From an uncultured Roseobacter sp. (GTDB lineage: Bacteria > Pseudomonadota > Alphaproteobacteria > Rhodobacterales > Rhodobacteraceae): DNA of 64,000 nucleotides. The notes beneath the pieces were generated by a model, which did no database searches, had not been told where the DNA came from, and was given only the letters and a program-made list of their open reading frames with translations. The stretch's first letter is position 1. Every line of letters begins with the position of its first letter. Of this stretch, positions 8,673 to 17,612 are shown in pieces. The position numbers and the translations under genes were made by a program. The DNA lies in contig CANKZM010000007.1 of the NCBI GenBank assembly GCA_947488305.1, positions 198,860 to 262,859 of the forward strand, given 5' to 3'.

Positions 8673-9052
8673 GCCTCGCGCGATCCTAAGGCGTGGCTCT
8701 GCAACACTTCTAACGGCACAATTTCCAAGGCGCGCTGGTGCGTGGCGTTGAGGTTGACCTTCGGCGCACAACCTTCGTCATGCGCCTGCAAAAAACGCCC
8801 TGCGCACAGACACCACGGATCGCCCGGATTAAGCCCAACAAACCCGAACTCCGGTCGCGGCGTGCTGAGGTCGTTTCCAACATACTTGGAATAGGCGAGG
8901 AATTCCGCAGTCATGATTGCGCATACCGTGTGGCTGCCTTGGTCCTCGTCGCAGGTGTTACAGTGCCCATCGCGAAAAAAGCCGGTTACGGGGTCTGTCC
9001 CGCATAATGCCAATTCCGAGCCGAGAACATTCACACTTTGATGTTTTTCCAT
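8669..9052 (-). CDS. DUF2237 family protein
   Basis: 127 residues that match the DUF2237 consensus along the whole length: NVLGSELALCGTDPVTGF at the start, then CNTC, GSHTVCAIMTAEFL, YSKYVGNDLSTP and GDPWCLCAGRFLQA. The many conserved cysteines suggest metal binding or redox function, but the biochemical role of this bacterial family is not known. It lies 11 bases downstream of a serine hydrolase gene on the same strand and is probably co-transcribed with it. Confidence 0.93.
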   Translation of the reverse strand: MEKHQSVNVLGSELALCGTDPVTGFFRDGHCNTCDEDQGSHTVCAIMTAEFLAYSKYVGNDLSTPRPEFGFVGLNPGDPWCLCAGRFLQAHDEGCAPKVNLNATHQRALEIVPLEVLQSHALGSREA

Positions 9053-9063
9053 AAGGCTTCTTT

Positions 9064-10245
9064 CTATGGGTGACCCGCAATTCTGCGGAAGTAGCTGAGG
9101 TGCTCGTCCTGAATTTTGCGATCCCGAAAATCGGGATCTGCGGCTGTCAGGGCGATAACTGTACCTTGTGGTTCGTTGATGTAGAGGTATTGCCCGTAAA
9201 TGCCACGTCCCATGTATTCGCGCGGGCGGGCGCTACGCGGTATCCACCACTGATAACCGTACCCGATTTCGTCCAGTTCAGTGGGTGCCGAAGCCGTTGT
9301 GGATGCGACAACCCAGTCTTCTGATACGATCCGCTGGCCTTGCCATGTCCCACCTTGCAGCATCATTTGCCCAAAGCGCGCATAGTCGCGAGTGGTCAGA
9401 TTCAACCCTCCAAGCGCAAAGGCCACACCAACACCATCCGTCAGGTAATAGGGGGATTTTTCCAACCTCAATGGGGCAATGATCTTCTCTGCCATCAAGT
9501 CCGATACCTTGCGGCCCGTCGCACCCCGCAGCACCATTCCCAAGACATGGGTGTCGATTGAAACATATTGCCAGTCCGTGCCCGGAGCGGTGAAGGTTTC
9601 CGTGAGACCCGCAGCAAAGTCATCCATGAGACCGCCAAGGGCCAGAATGCGGCCCATGCGATTGATGTCTGAATCGTAGTCCAGATAGTCTTCGTCAAAA
9701 GTGACGCCTGTGGCCATATTCAGCACATTGCGCACTGTTGCCTGATCATATGCTCCGCCTTTCAACTGCGGGACATATTTGGTGACAGGATCTTCCAATG
9801 ACGTGATCGCCCCGTCGCCCACCAGTATTCCTGTCAGGACAGAGATAAAGCTCTTGGCCAAGGACCAGCTCATTCGGAGATCATCCGGTTCAGTGCCAAG
9901 ATAGTAGTCCTCAAACACTAAATCTCCGTCTTTGACGATGACAAGCGAGGTAACGAGGCGGTCGCGCATCCAGTCTTCCATGCCGGCGGGGAGGGGTAGC
10001 GTCTCCCCCTTGGGCAGAGGTGATACAGGATCGTCGCCCCTAGGTAGATCCACATGCAAAAACGCTTTGTCCATATTACTGAAGTTACGGACAATTTTGT
10101 CAGGTTCGAACAACGAATTGACGGCCATCAAGCGCTGAATCTCTTCACGTTTCCAAATGCCTATGACCAATGCCGCGAGTAATAGCGCGAAGAGCACCCG
10201 GCCAAGCCATTTGCCGATCACGCGTATCAAACGACGCCCGACCAC
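9064..10245 (-). CDS. Membrane-anchored serine hydrolase (class C beta-lactamase-like)
   Basis: About 393 residues with an N-terminal membrane anchor (LGRVLFALLLAALVIGIW) and a beta-lactamase/penicillin-binding fold. The catalytic SxxK motif is SLAK (in MSWSLAKSF), the second motif is probably YVS, and the C-terminal YGYQWWIP region is typical of EstB/6-aminohexanoate-dimer-hydrolase-like enzymes. Probably an esterase or amidase acting in the periplasm; not an antibiotic-resistance enzyme on this evidence. Start uncertain: GTG 10245 overlaps the previous gene; GTG 10221 directly after its stop is also possible. Confidence 0.9.
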   Translation of the reverse strand: MVGRRLIRVIGKWLGRVLFALLLAALVIGIWKREEIQRLMAVNSLFEPDKIVRNFSNMDKAFLHVDLPRGDDPVSPLPKGETLPLPAGMEDWMRDRLVTSLVIVKDGDLVFEDYYLGTEPDDLRMSWSLAKSFISVLTGILVGDGAITSLEDPVTKYVPQLKGGAYDQATVRNVLNMATGVTFDEDYLDYDSDINRMGRILALGGLMDDFAAGLTETFTAPGTDWQYVSIDTHVLGMVLRGATGRKVSDLMAEKIIAPLRLEKSPYYLTDGVGVAFALGGLNLTTRDYARFGQMMLQGGTWQGQRIVSEDWVVASTTASAPTELDEIGYGYQWWIPRSARPREYMGRGIYGQYLYINEPQGTVIALTAADPDFRDRKIQDEHLSYFRRIAGHP

Positions 10246-11267
10246 TTGACCCAACGGCCATGGAAATCCACACGACCCAGGTTCAAGGTCACATCGCCCG
10301 GCCACAATCGGAGCGTCAGGGCCGCGCCCAACGCGCCTTTCGTGTCCCCGTCACTTTCCATCGCGAGCCACGCCAAGGGGCGGTTGGCGGTGGCCTGCGC
10401 GCCTGCCGCCTCTATCAGCGCCTTTCCACGGCGTTGGGCCTCAGTGGGGAAGTACTGCCAGGCAACGGTGTGCTGGATCACGTGAACATGGTGCTCCGGG
10501 GCCTGTTTCAGGCGGTGTTCCAACCAGTCGATGGCATCTCCACGGGACACAGGTGCTTTTGCGACAGTGGCAGCGGCCTTAGTCAGTTCCAGCCGTTCGG
10601 GTTGGTCTGGCCAAAGGTAGGCGGTTAGTCGCAAAAGGTCGTTCGCATCTGTTGGGTCCAAGGGGTTCAAATCCACGCCAGCCCGATCCAAAACCGTTGG
10701 CAGAGCCAGCGGCGGTAACGGGCCTTCCCAATCGGGTTTCAGGGTAAGCGCTGGTTGTTGCGCGCCGAGCCGGGCGCCGGGGAGATCGAGCGCATAATGA
10801 TCCCACATGAGATTCAGCCCGCCGCTAGCCCCCAGCTCCGACAACCATACCGGTAAATCAGTGTGCTGCCGCAAAACGGCAGCGGCAGGGAGGAGGGCGG
10901 CGGACCTTCGCACTTCATTTGTTTGGGGCGGGCTTTGAACCCAGTCCAGCAGAAACCCTTCATGTTGCCGAAGAGCCTCGGAAACAGTGGATTGCAGGTC
11001 CGCATCCGACGCCGATGTTGGCGGATATACAGATTTCAATTCAGTCGACTTGCCCGTCAGGACAAGCGCATGCAGCCCACCAGCGATGCGCAGCGGTAGC
11101 GACGCCCCTGCGGGACCGATATCTCCGTCAAACCGGCCGAAATAGTCTCCAAGGCGGCTCTCGTAGGGCCAGCACCTAATGAGAGCTTCGAAAAGTTGCC
11201 CCATGAAGGGTGAGCCGAGCCGCCTACAACTAATGGCCTGATGCTCGAAAGCGCGTGCCAACGTCAC
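10227..11267 (-). CDS. DUF2332 family protein
   Basis: 346 residues with the DUF2332 pattern: an N-terminal helical part (SPFMGQLFEALI), the conserved SELGASGGLNLMWDHYA core, and a C-terminal half with HVIQHTVAWQYFP. The GASGGLNL loop resembles nucleotide- or SAM-binding turns, but no activity is established. GTG start overlaps the stop of pth as GTGA, so it is translated in a pth-DUF2332-hydrolase-DUF2237 run. Confidence 0.9.
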   Translation of the reverse strand: MTLARAFEHQAISCRRLGSPFMGQLFEALIRCWPYESRLGDYFGRFDGDIGPAGASLPLRIAGGLHALVLTGKSTELKSVYPPTSASDADLQSTVSEALRQHEGFLLDWVQSPPQTNEVRRSAALLPAAAVLRQHTDLPVWLSELGASGGLNLMWDHYALDLPGARLGAQQPALTLKPDWEGPLPPLALPTVLDRAGVDLNPLDPTDANDLLRLTAYLWPDQPERLELTKAAATVAKAPVSRGDAIDWLEHRLKQAPEHHVHVIQHTVAWQYFPTEAQRRGKALIEAAGAQATANRPLAWLAMESDGDTKGALGAALTLRLWPGDVTLNLGRVDFHGRWVKWSGVV

Positions 11268-11947
11268 CGAAAGCGCTCCACAAGCCGTTGCAATGCAGAT
11301 CGGTTGTCTTCCTGTGGTGGTTCGGGTGCCGGGGCTTGGGGTTGAGAGGGTAGGTTTTTTTGTCCCGTACCGGAGCGCGGAGGTGTTACGCGGAGTGCGA
11401 CGGCATTGCTGAACTTTGCCGGGTCTCCCGCCGCCAAATGGGGGACCCCGTCACTGACCCCGCGCAGGACATCGTCCAGCCAGTTCTGATCTGCTTTGGA
11501 AAAATCATGCAGGACATATGAGGGCACCTTGTCCTTGTGCCCCGGATGACCCACGCCGAGGCGAACGCGGGCATAGTCTGGTCCGATGTGACTATGGATA
11601 GACCGCAAACCGTTATGACCCGCATGGCCACCGCTCATCTTGTATTTTACCTTGCCGGGCGCGAGGTCGATTTCGTCGTGGAAGACGATCACGTCCGAGG
11701 GCTCCAGCTTGAAAAAGCGCATGGCCGCCTGGACGGATTGACCTGAGTTGTTCATGAAGGTTTCGGGTTTCAACAACGCCGCGCGTGCCGAGCCGAAACG
11801 TCCTTCGGACAGGCTGCCCTGGTGTTTACCTTTCCAAGCGGCAAACCCATGATCGCTTGCGATCTGATCGAGCGCCATGAATCCGATGTTATGCCGGTGT
11901 CCAGCATATTTTGCCCCTGGGTTGCCCAATCCGACGATGAGTTTCAT
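11264..11947 (-). CDS. pth: Peptidyl-tRNA hydrolase with proline/glutamine-rich tail
   Basis: Releases tRNA from peptidyl-tRNA that drops off the ribosome. The 227-residue protein starts at MKLIVGLGNPG (11947); catalytic His19 (HRHNIGF), Asn in ETFMNNSG and Asp in FHDEIDL are present. Beyond the usual ~190 residues there is a low-complexity tail rich in Pro, Gln and Ser followed by a basic-acidic helix (ALQRLVERFR), as is common in Rhodobacterales. An upstream in-frame extension is rejected. It follows rplY on the same strand, an association seen in many bacteria, but a terminator separates them. Confidence 0.98.
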   Translation of the reverse strand: MKLIVGLGNPGAKYAGHRHNIGFMALDQIASDHGFAAWKGKHQGSLSEGRFGSARAALLKPETFMNNSGQSVQAAMRFFKLEPSDVIVFHDEIDLAPGKVKYKMSGGHAGHNGLRSIHSHIGPDYARVRLGVGHPGHKDKVPSYVLHDFSKADQNWLDDVLRGVSDGVPHLAAGDPAKFSNAVALRVTPPRSGTGQKNLPSQPQAPAPEPPQEDNRSALQRLVERFR

Positions 11948-11994
11948 GGTGGCGTTTCCTTCGTATTGCAGTGCAGCATAGCCGAGCCCGTCCG

Positions 11995-12026
11995 GAAACG
12001 AAATACGGGGCCGCAAGGGCCCCGTA
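11995..12026 (-). terminator. Rho-independent terminator after rplY
   Basis: A 9-bp stem (TACGGGGCC / GGCCCCGTA, loop 12013-12017) read on the minus strand runs into TTTCGTTT, 30 bases after the rplY stop. Some read-through into pth is plausible. Confidence 0.82.
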
Positions 12027-12056
12027 CTCAAAGTCTGGCTGTCATTTCGGCCTGAC

Positions 12057-12713
12057 TTATTCTTCTGTGGCTTCTGCCTCATCATCAGCAGTTGTTTCTG
12101 CTTCTTCGCCTTCGTCATCCTCATCTTCGTCGGAAGATGCCAGACCAGCAGGGGCTGACAGCTGGGCAATCACAAAGTCACGATCAATGGTTGGCTTTGC
12201 CCCTTCAGGCAGCGTAACCGAAGAAATCGTGAGGTTGTCGCCAATTTCCATCTCGGAAATGTCGATTGTGATGTGATCCGGAATGTCACCCGCGGTCACA
12301 ACCAGTTCTACTTCAGGACGGATCAACGTCAGGACACCGCCTTTTTTCAGGCCGGGTGCCACGTCTTCACCTTCAACTTCAACCGCGATAAAGAGGTTGA
12401 TTTTGGTGGTGCGGCGCAGGCGCATGAAGTCAACGTGAGTTGGCAGGTCTTTCACTACGTGGCGCTGAACGTCGCGGCAGATGACGCGTACGTCGTCATG
12501 GCCTTCGACTTTCATGTTGAACAGGGTCGACTTGAAGCGCCCTTCTTTCAACTTTTTGAACAACATGTTGAAAGGAATGTTGATCGGCAGCGGATCGACG
12601 TCGCCCCCAAAAACAATACCAGGAACCATGCCGTCGCGGCGTGCCTGACGAGCGGCGCCCTTGCCTGTCCCCGTCCGTTCCTGAGCGACAAGATCCGGAA
12701 TTTCTCCAGCCAT
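12057..12713 (-). CDS. rplY: 50S ribosomal protein L25 / general stress protein Ctc
   Basis: Binds 5S rRNA. The 218 residues comprise the L25 domain ([14 protein letters not shown] start, about 1-95), the C-terminal TL5/CTC beta domain (about 100-185) and a long acidic tail ([12 protein letters not shown]), so this is the long CTC form. Start ATG 12713 has GGAGAG seven bases upstream. A stable hairpin sits just ahead of that ribosome site. Confidence 0.97.
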   Translation of the reverse strand: MAGEIPDLVAQERTGTGKGAARQARRDGMVPGIVFGGDVDPLPINIPFNMLFKKLKEGRFKSTLFNMKVEGHDDVRVICRDVQRHVVKDLPTHVDFMRLRRTTKINLFIAVEVEGEDVAPGLKKGGVLTLIRPEVELVVTAGDIPDHITIDISEMEIGDNLTISSVTLPEGAKPTIDRDFVIAQLSAPAGLASSDEDEDDEGEEAETTADDEAEATEE

Positions 12714-12736
12714 TGATACTCTCCAATTTGTATAGG

Positions 12737-12765
12737 GTGGGGCTCCTCCAAGGCTGTAGCCCCAC
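12737..12765 (-). promoter_or_regulatory. Hairpin in the rplY 5' leader
   Basis: A perfect 8-bp inverted repeat (GTGGGGCT / AGCCCCAC) with a 13-base loop ends about 14 bases before the rplY ribosome site. No T tract follows on the minus strand, so it looks like a leader structure rather than a terminator of the upstream gene. Confidence 0.4.
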
Positions 12766-12848
12766 GTGAAGCCGCGCGTATAGACCGGATTACCCAGCTT
12801 GGAAAGGGGTTTTTGTACCGAATGTCTTCCCGGAGGTAGCCGACTGTT

Positions 12849-13463
12849 TCAGGCCGGACCCAGATAGCCGTCAGAGGCGACCAACTGGTCGTAAAGATCG
12901 AATTCATCCGGGCGCGCATTGCGCAAGATCGCAGTGGTTTCATCCGACAAATCCGCGTCTCGCATTGGAGAGACATTCTTGCGTTTCAGCTTAATCTCCG
13001 TGTTCAAACGGGTGATCATGAATTCAAGAAAAGCGGCCTGTGCCTCGTAGGAAAAGAGATGATCGACCAGCAATTCTCCGGCCTGATTGGTCAGGAAACT
13101 GAACTGGCTGCCAATTTGCGCGTATTCCGGCGGGTCTTCTTGTGCGACAGCCAAAACAAATTCGTCGAACGTCAGCGTGCTTGTTGACCGTGGTTGCCCC
13201 GAAATCCCGTCTCTGCTGCGGTACTTATACCAACTGCGGATCTGGTCGACCGGATCGCGCATAACCGCGATGGTCTCCGCTCTTATGCCGAATGCATCCT
13301 TCAAAAACGGTGCCAGTTTTGTCTTGTATCGCGCGGCATTCATGTGTTTGCGCTTTTTGGCCAGCACAATATCCGCTTTGGGGCGCAAGGCCATTTCCAC
13401 GGCGGTTGAGCCGGTTTTGGGTGTTGCGAGATAGGTCAGGCGGGCATCCGCAAAGATCAACAT
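12849..13463 (-). CDS. Sulfotransferase-fold protein
   Basis: 204 residues. The N-terminal TPKTGSTAVE loop resembles the 5'-phosphosulfate-binding loop of PAPS-dependent sulfotransferases, and VMRDPVDQIRSWYKY resembles the 3'-phosphate-binding strand. It is shorter than most sulfotransferases (about 250-300), so activity is uncertain; in roseobacter genomes similar proteins are often mis-annotated as gamma-glutamyl kinase, a name nothing in this sequence supports. It lies 19 bases downstream of the FMN-dependent dehydrogenase gene and is probably in the same operon. Confidence 0.75.
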   Translation of the reverse strand: MLIFADARLTYLATPKTGSTAVEMALRPKADIVLAKKRKHMNAARYKTKLAPFLKDAFGIRAETIAVMRDPVDQIRSWYKYRSRDGISGQPRSTSTLTFDEFVLAVAQEDPPEYAQIGSQFSFLTNQAGELLVDHLFSYEAQAAFLEFMITRLNTEIKLKRKNVSPMRDADLSDETTAILRNARPDEFDLYDQLVASDGYLGPA

Positions 13464-13482
13464 GAGGCGACCCTACTTTGGC

Positions 13483-14652
13483 TCAGGACTTCTGCCAACG
13501 GCCTTCGAAGTCTTCGGGTATGAGCAGATTGTGGCGTCCCAACTGATTGACGTTGGTTTCTCCACAAAGCGCCATCGTCGTGTCGAGTTCTTTGTGGATC
13601 ACCTCCAGCGCCTTCGAGACACCTTCCTGTCCCATGGCGCCCAGACCGTGAATGAACGCGCGCCCGATGTATGTTCCTTTTGCACCGAGGGCCAGTGCTT
13701 TTAAAACGTCCTGACCGGATCTAATGCCGCCGTCCATATGGACTTCGATCTTGTCACCAACAGCATCGAGGATGGAGGGCAGGGCCTGAATGGACGAGAG
13801 CGCCCCGTCAAGTTGCCTGCCGCCATGGTTCGAGACAATGATGGCATCTGCACCGACGTTGACTGCCTTTTTGGCATCTTCAGCGTCCAATATACCTTTC
13901 AGGATCAGGGGGCCATCCCACATGTCCTTGATTTTCTTCACTTCATCCCAATCCAGCGCTGGATCAAAACTCTCTGCTGCCCAGATTGAAAGCGACGTCA
14001 TGTCGCTGATGCCGTCGATGTGTCCGACGATGTTGCCGAATGAACGTCTTTTCGTCTTCGCCATGGCAGCGATCCAACGCCATTTGGTCGCGAGATCAAT
14101 CAGGTTTGGAAGCGTTGGTTTGATGGGGATCGTCAGACCGTTCTTGATGTCCTTATGTCGTTGACCGAGGATTTGAAGGTCCAGTGTGAGCACAAGTGCA
14201 GAGCATTTTGCGTCCTTCGCGCGTTGAATGATGCGGGCGACAAATGCTTTGTCGCGCATCGCATAGAGCTGGAACCAAAACGGCTTGGTCGTGTGTTCCG
14301 CTACGTCCTCGATGGAGCAGATCGACATGGTCGAAAGGGTGAAGGGGACGCCAAATTTCTCTGCCGCCTGAGCGGCAAGGATTTCACCGTCAGCGTGTTG
14401 CATGCCTGTTGACCCCACAGGAGCAAGGGCGACGGGCATAGACACGTCCTGACCGATCATCTTGCTGGCCGTGCTGCGACCGGTCATGTTTACGGCCACT
14501 TTTTGGCGCAGGCGAAGCTTCTGAAAATCAGAGATATTTTCCCGAAACGTCTGCTCGGTCCAACTGCCGGATTCCGCGTAATCGTAAAACATTCGGGGCA
14601 CGCGGCGTTCGTGCAGATCCTTCAGGTCCTGAATGTTCGTGATTGCAGGCAT
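13483..14652 (-). CDS. lldD: FMN-dependent alpha-hydroxyacid dehydrogenase (L-lactate dehydrogenase-like)
   Basis: A 389-residue TIM-barrel flavoenzyme that oxidises L-lactate or a related 2-hydroxyacid, usually passing electrons to the respiratory chain. FMN and substrate residues are visible: RVPRMFYDYAESG, ALAPVGSTGMQHADGE, the catalytic His with substrate Arg in SNHGGRQLDG, and DGGIRSGQD for the FMN phosphate. Start ATG 14652 has AAAGGGG upstream; an upstream extension is rejected. Substrate could also be glycolate or mandelate, so the symbol is provisional. Confidence 0.88.
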   Translation of the reverse strand: MPAITNIQDLKDLHERRVPRMFYDYAESGSWTEQTFRENISDFQKLRLRQKVAVNMTGRSTASKMIGQDVSMPVALAPVGSTGMQHADGEILAAQAAEKFGVPFTLSTMSICSIEDVAEHTTKPFWFQLYAMRDKAFVARIIQRAKDAKCSALVLTLDLQILGQRHKDIKNGLTIPIKPTLPNLIDLATKWRWIAAMAKTKRRSFGNIVGHIDGISDMTSLSIWAAESFDPALDWDEVKKIKDMWDGPLILKGILDAEDAKKAVNVGADAIIVSNHGGRQLDGALSSIQALPSILDAVGDKIEVHMDGGIRSGQDVLKALALGAKGTYIGRAFIHGLGAMGQEGVSKALEVIHKELDTTMALCGETNVNQLGRHNLLIPEDFEGRWQKS

Positions 14653-14729
14653 GTGCGGCCCCTTTCTGTCAGATGCACTTCGGTACCAACCCGAAACACA
14701 GAGCGCAATCGGACAAATCAACAGGCTTC

Positions 14730-14771
14730 TTGATTGATACGATTTCGTACTATATAGTGCGATATGGTACT
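14730..14771 (+). promoter_or_regulatory. Promoter with overlapping MarR-type operator
   Basis: TTGATT (14730) and TATAGT (14753) are 17 bases apart and form a plausible sigma-70 promoter for the nitroreductase-like gene. A near-perfect 18-bp palindrome (TCGTACTAT / ATAGTGCGA, 14745-14762) overlaps the -10, and GATTTCGTACT at 14741 recurs as GATATGGTACT at 14761, one helical repeat pair apart (20 bp). The neighbouring marR is the obvious ligand; this is inference. Confidence 0.5.
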
Positions 14772-14807
14772 AAAATAATTTTTTGACACTTGCAGGAAGG
14801 AAACATC

Positions 14808-15953
14808 ATGACCTTGTCTCGACGCCAATCCATAGCCCTCATTGGAGGAGGGATCATCTTTGCCGCAGGAAGCGGCGCGGGCTATACGGTTACTCGCCAG
14901 CCGAATAAGGCATTCGCCCCTTGGGCACAGGCCGGCCGGTATGAAGACCCCCGCATGCGCGCGCTCAGTTATGCGATACTTGCGCCTAATCCCCATAACC
15001 GCCAACCATGGATAGTAGATCTATCCACCAAGGATCAGGTCGCGCTCTATGTCGACACGACCCGCCTTTTGCCACACACGGACCCTTTCAGTCGTCAGAT
15101 CACGATTGGTCTGGGGTGTTTTCTCGAAGTGATGCGTCTGGCTGCGCTGGAGGATGGGTTGGAGGTGCGATTTGACCTCTTCCCGGAAGGATCGGATGCG
15201 TCGGCAATGGATGCGAGGCCCGTTGCGATCTGCACCTTCTCGCCGACGACAAAGGCGCCCGATCCGCTCTTTGCGCATGTTCCGGACCGCCGCACGCTGA
15301 AAGAGCCATATGATACGAGCCGTCCAGTTCCACAAAGCGCGATGGACCGGATTGCTGGTGCCGCCATTCATGGCTCCCGAATTGGGTTCTCAGGCGAGAA
15401 GGAGGATGTGGCGGCGATGCGTGCGCTGTCTGCGGAGGCCTTTCTGATCGAATTTCGTACCCATCGGACTTACAAAGAAAGCGTCGATCTCTTTCGTATT
15501 GGCCATGAGGAAATAGAGGCGAATCCCGACGGGATAGACTTTTCCGGTCCAATGTTTGAAACGCTGCGTCTGACGGGCCTGTTCAGCCGGGAAAACGCGA
15601 TGGACCGCGACAGCATGAGCTACAAGTCCGGTGAAGAGATGGTAGTGGCCAATGTCATGACCGCGATGGCCCATTTGTGGCAAGTGACGGCGGACAACAG
15701 TCGGGAAACGCAGATCCGCGCGGGGCAGGATTGGGTTCGGGTCAATCTGGCCGCGACAGCCGAAGGGGTCGGAGTGCAGCCCCTCTCGCAGGGCTTGCAG
15801 GAATTTCCAGAAATGGCCGACATTTATCAGACATTACATGAAACACTGGCGCCCGAAGGTGGGACCGTGCAAATGTGGTGTCGCCTCGGTTTCGGCCCGG
15901 AGGTGCCTGTCAGCCCGCGCTGGCCCATTGATGCGAAAGTGATGAATGCCTGA
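14808..15953 (+). CDS. Tat-type exported nitroreductase-like flavoprotein (Acg family)
   Basis: 381 residues. The N-terminus has a twin-arginine-like SRRQSIALIGGG segment and hydrophobic stretch, so export by Tat is likely. The body matches the Acg-like nitroreductase fold: NPHNRQPW near residue 60 and PDRRTLKEPY in the middle are the family's flavin-contact motifs. The reaction is unknown; members are NAD(P)H-independent or poorly characterised. Start ATG 14808 has AGGAAGG upstream. It overlaps the downstream marR by eight bases. Confidence 0.85.
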   Translation: MTLSRRQSIALIGGGIIFAAGSGAGYTVTRQPNKAFAPWAQAGRYEDPRMRALSYAILAPNPHNRQPWIVDLSTKDQVALYVDTTRLLPHTDPFSRQITIGLGCFLEVMRLAALEDGLEVRFDLFPEGSDASAMDARPVAICTFSPTTKAPDPLFAHVPDRRTLKEPYDTSRPVPQSAMDRIAGAAIHGSRIGFSGEKEDVAAMRALSAEAFLIEFRTHRTYKESVDLFRIGHEEIEANPDGIDFSGPMFETLRLTGLFSRENAMDRDSMSYKSGEEMVVANVMTAMAHLWQVTADNSRETQIRAGQDWVRVNLAATAEGVGVQPLSQGLQEFPEMADIYQTLHETLAPEGGTVQMWCRLGFGPEVPVSPRWPIDAKVMNA

Positions 15954-16413
15954 ACATGACCAAGCCGCACTCTTTGAGCTATTCAATGAGATCGGCATTA
16001 TTGAACAACTCAGCCGCGCCACCCTTGAGGCTCGGCTGCCTTGCGGCTTGATTGCACCGCATTTTACAGTGCTCAATCACCTGACACGTTTGGGGGATGG
16101 CCGTGCGCCAATCGACATGGCGCGCGCGTTTCAGGTGCCCAAAACCACGCTGACCCATACGCTGAAGGGCCTCGAAGCGCAGGGCCTCATCGAGATGCGC
16201 CCGAACCCGAATGATGGCAGGTCGAAACTTGTCTACCTGACAGAAGCTGGCCGCACCTTGCAAAAGGGCATGATCGGGGCGTTGGAACCTGACTTCCAGC
16301 GGTTGATGATGGGGGTCGACATGCAAAAGCTTCGAGAGATTATACCGACTCTTCGAGATTTGCGAATCTTCATGGATGACGACAAAAACCGTGCGCCACC
16401 GCGCTCAGACTGA
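15946..16413 (+). CDS. MarR family transcriptional regulator
   Basis: 155 residues with a winged helix: recognition region [20 protein letters not shown] (second helix pair) and wing [13 protein letters not shown]. Start ATG 15946 lies within the end of the flavoprotein gene, so the two are coupled. It most probably represses its own operon through the palindrome at 14745-14762. It ends nine bases inside trpA, tail to tail. Confidence 0.95.
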   Translation: MPEHDQAALFELFNEIGIIEQLSRATLEARLPCGLIAPHFTVLNHLTRLGDGRAPIDMARAFQVPKTTLTHTLKGLEAQGLIEMRPNPNDGRSKLVYLTEAGRTLQKGMIGALEPDFQRLMMGVDMQKLREIIPTLRDLRIFMDDDKNRAPPRSD

Positions 16414-17196
16414 ATGCGCACCATCTGCCAGTGATTTGACGAAGGCGAGAACGTCCGATGTGCTTTCACCTGCGCCGATTTTGCTAACGATGGCGGAACC
16501 AACAACCACGCCATCTGCAACCTCGGCGATGGCGCGGGATTTCTCGGGCGTGTTTACGCCAAAGCCCACAACCACGGGCAAGCCGCCAGCGCCTTTGATC
16601 CGTGCAACTTCCGGTCCTACGTCGCCCGCTTGCGCCTCGGCGGCGCCTGTGATGCCGGTAATGGAAACATAGTAGACGAAGCCCGACGTGTTTTGCAGCA
16701 CGCGGGGCAGGCGTTTGTCATCTGTTGTTGGCGTGGCCAACCGGATGAAGTTCAGACCAGCCGCTTGTGCCGGGATGCAAAGCTCGGAGTCTTCTTCGGG
16801 GGGCAGATCTACGACAATCAGACCGTCAATTCCCGCAGCTTTCGCTTCTGCCAAAAAGCTCTCGACGCCACGGCTGTAAATCGGATTGTAGTATCCCATC
16901 AGGACAATCGGTGTTGTCTGGTCGGTTTCGCGGAAGGCACGCGCCAGATCGAGCGTTTTCTGGAGCGTCATCCCACCTTCCAGCGCGCGCTGACCGGCGA
17001 GTTGTATAGTAGGTCCATCCGCCATCGGGTCGGTAAAAGGCAAGCCCAGTTCGATGATATCCACCCCCGCTGCGGGTAAACCTTTGACAATCTCCAGTGA
17101 GGTTTCAAAATCGGGATCGCCCGCCATAACGTAAGACACGAAGGCCTTTTTACCTGCTTGGGCGAGGCTTGCGAATTTGTCATCAATGCGGGTCAT
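16405..17196 (-). CDS. trpA: Tryptophan synthase alpha chain
   Basis: Cleaves indole-3-glycerol phosphate to indole and passes it to TrpB. The 263-residue barrel carries the catalytic Glu in [12 protein letters not shown] and catalytic Asp in [11 protein letters not shown], plus phosphate-binding GFGVNTPE and GSAIV. It is monocistronic here and 9 kb from trpB, on the opposite strand. Confidence 0.98.
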   Translation of the reverse strand: MTRIDDKFASLAQAGKKAFVSYVMAGDPDFETSLEIVKGLPAAGVDIIELGLPFTDPMADGPTIQLAGQRALEGGMTLQKTLDLARAFRETDQTTPIVLMGYYNPIYSRGVESFLAEAKAAGIDGLIVVDLPPEEDSELCIPAQAAGLNFIRLATPTTDDKRLPRVLQNTSGFVYYVSITGITGAAEAQAGDVGPEVARIKGAGGLPVVVGFGVNTPEKSRAIAEVADGVVVGSAIVSKIGAGESTSDVLAFVKSLADGAHSV

Positions 17197-17348
17197 GAGG
17201 GCACCTTTCAGTCGTCGCGTCTCACATGCCCAAATCGGCCAGGGAAATCAATGCACCATTCGCAGGATTGGACGGTTGCTTGCGTGGGGGTGCGATTTCT
17301 GCTTTTTTCCCCCTCACATTGGTGACCCGTCATCCCCATGTGGTGTTT

Positions 17349-17543
17349 ATGAACTATATTCTCGCGATACTGCTCCCGCCGCTTTCGATCCTGCTCACGG
17401 GCAGGCCCATACTGGCCATCATTGTATTCCTCATCTGGATACCTGCTCTGTTCTTTTCCGGCGGTCTGACCCATCCCATGTTCATACTGCTGGCTTGGGC
17501 GCTGATTTTCCATGCCCGCGAAGACCGGCGCCAGCGCTACTGA
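17349..17543 (+). CDS. Small membrane protein, YqaE/Pmp3-like
   Basis: 64 residues, almost all hydrophobic, with two membrane helices and the LAILLPPLSILL start that is typical of the YqaE/Pmp3 stress-induced proteolipids; the C-terminus ends in a charged HAREDRRQRY. Start at MNYIL (17349) rather than further upstream because upstream residues are not membrane-like. The match to Pmp3 is partial (the central glycine-rich hairpin differs), so the family call is moderate. It sits 69 bases before ychF. Confidence 0.6.
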   Translation: MNYILAILLPPLSILLTGRPILAIIVFLIWIPALFFSGGLTHPMFILLAWALIFHAREDRRQRY

Positions 17544-17612
17544 GGCACCTCAGACCTTGTGCCTGTCGCGCATTCCCTCTAGGGGAGGCGGCAAAACGAG
17601 AGGGACGCTGAT

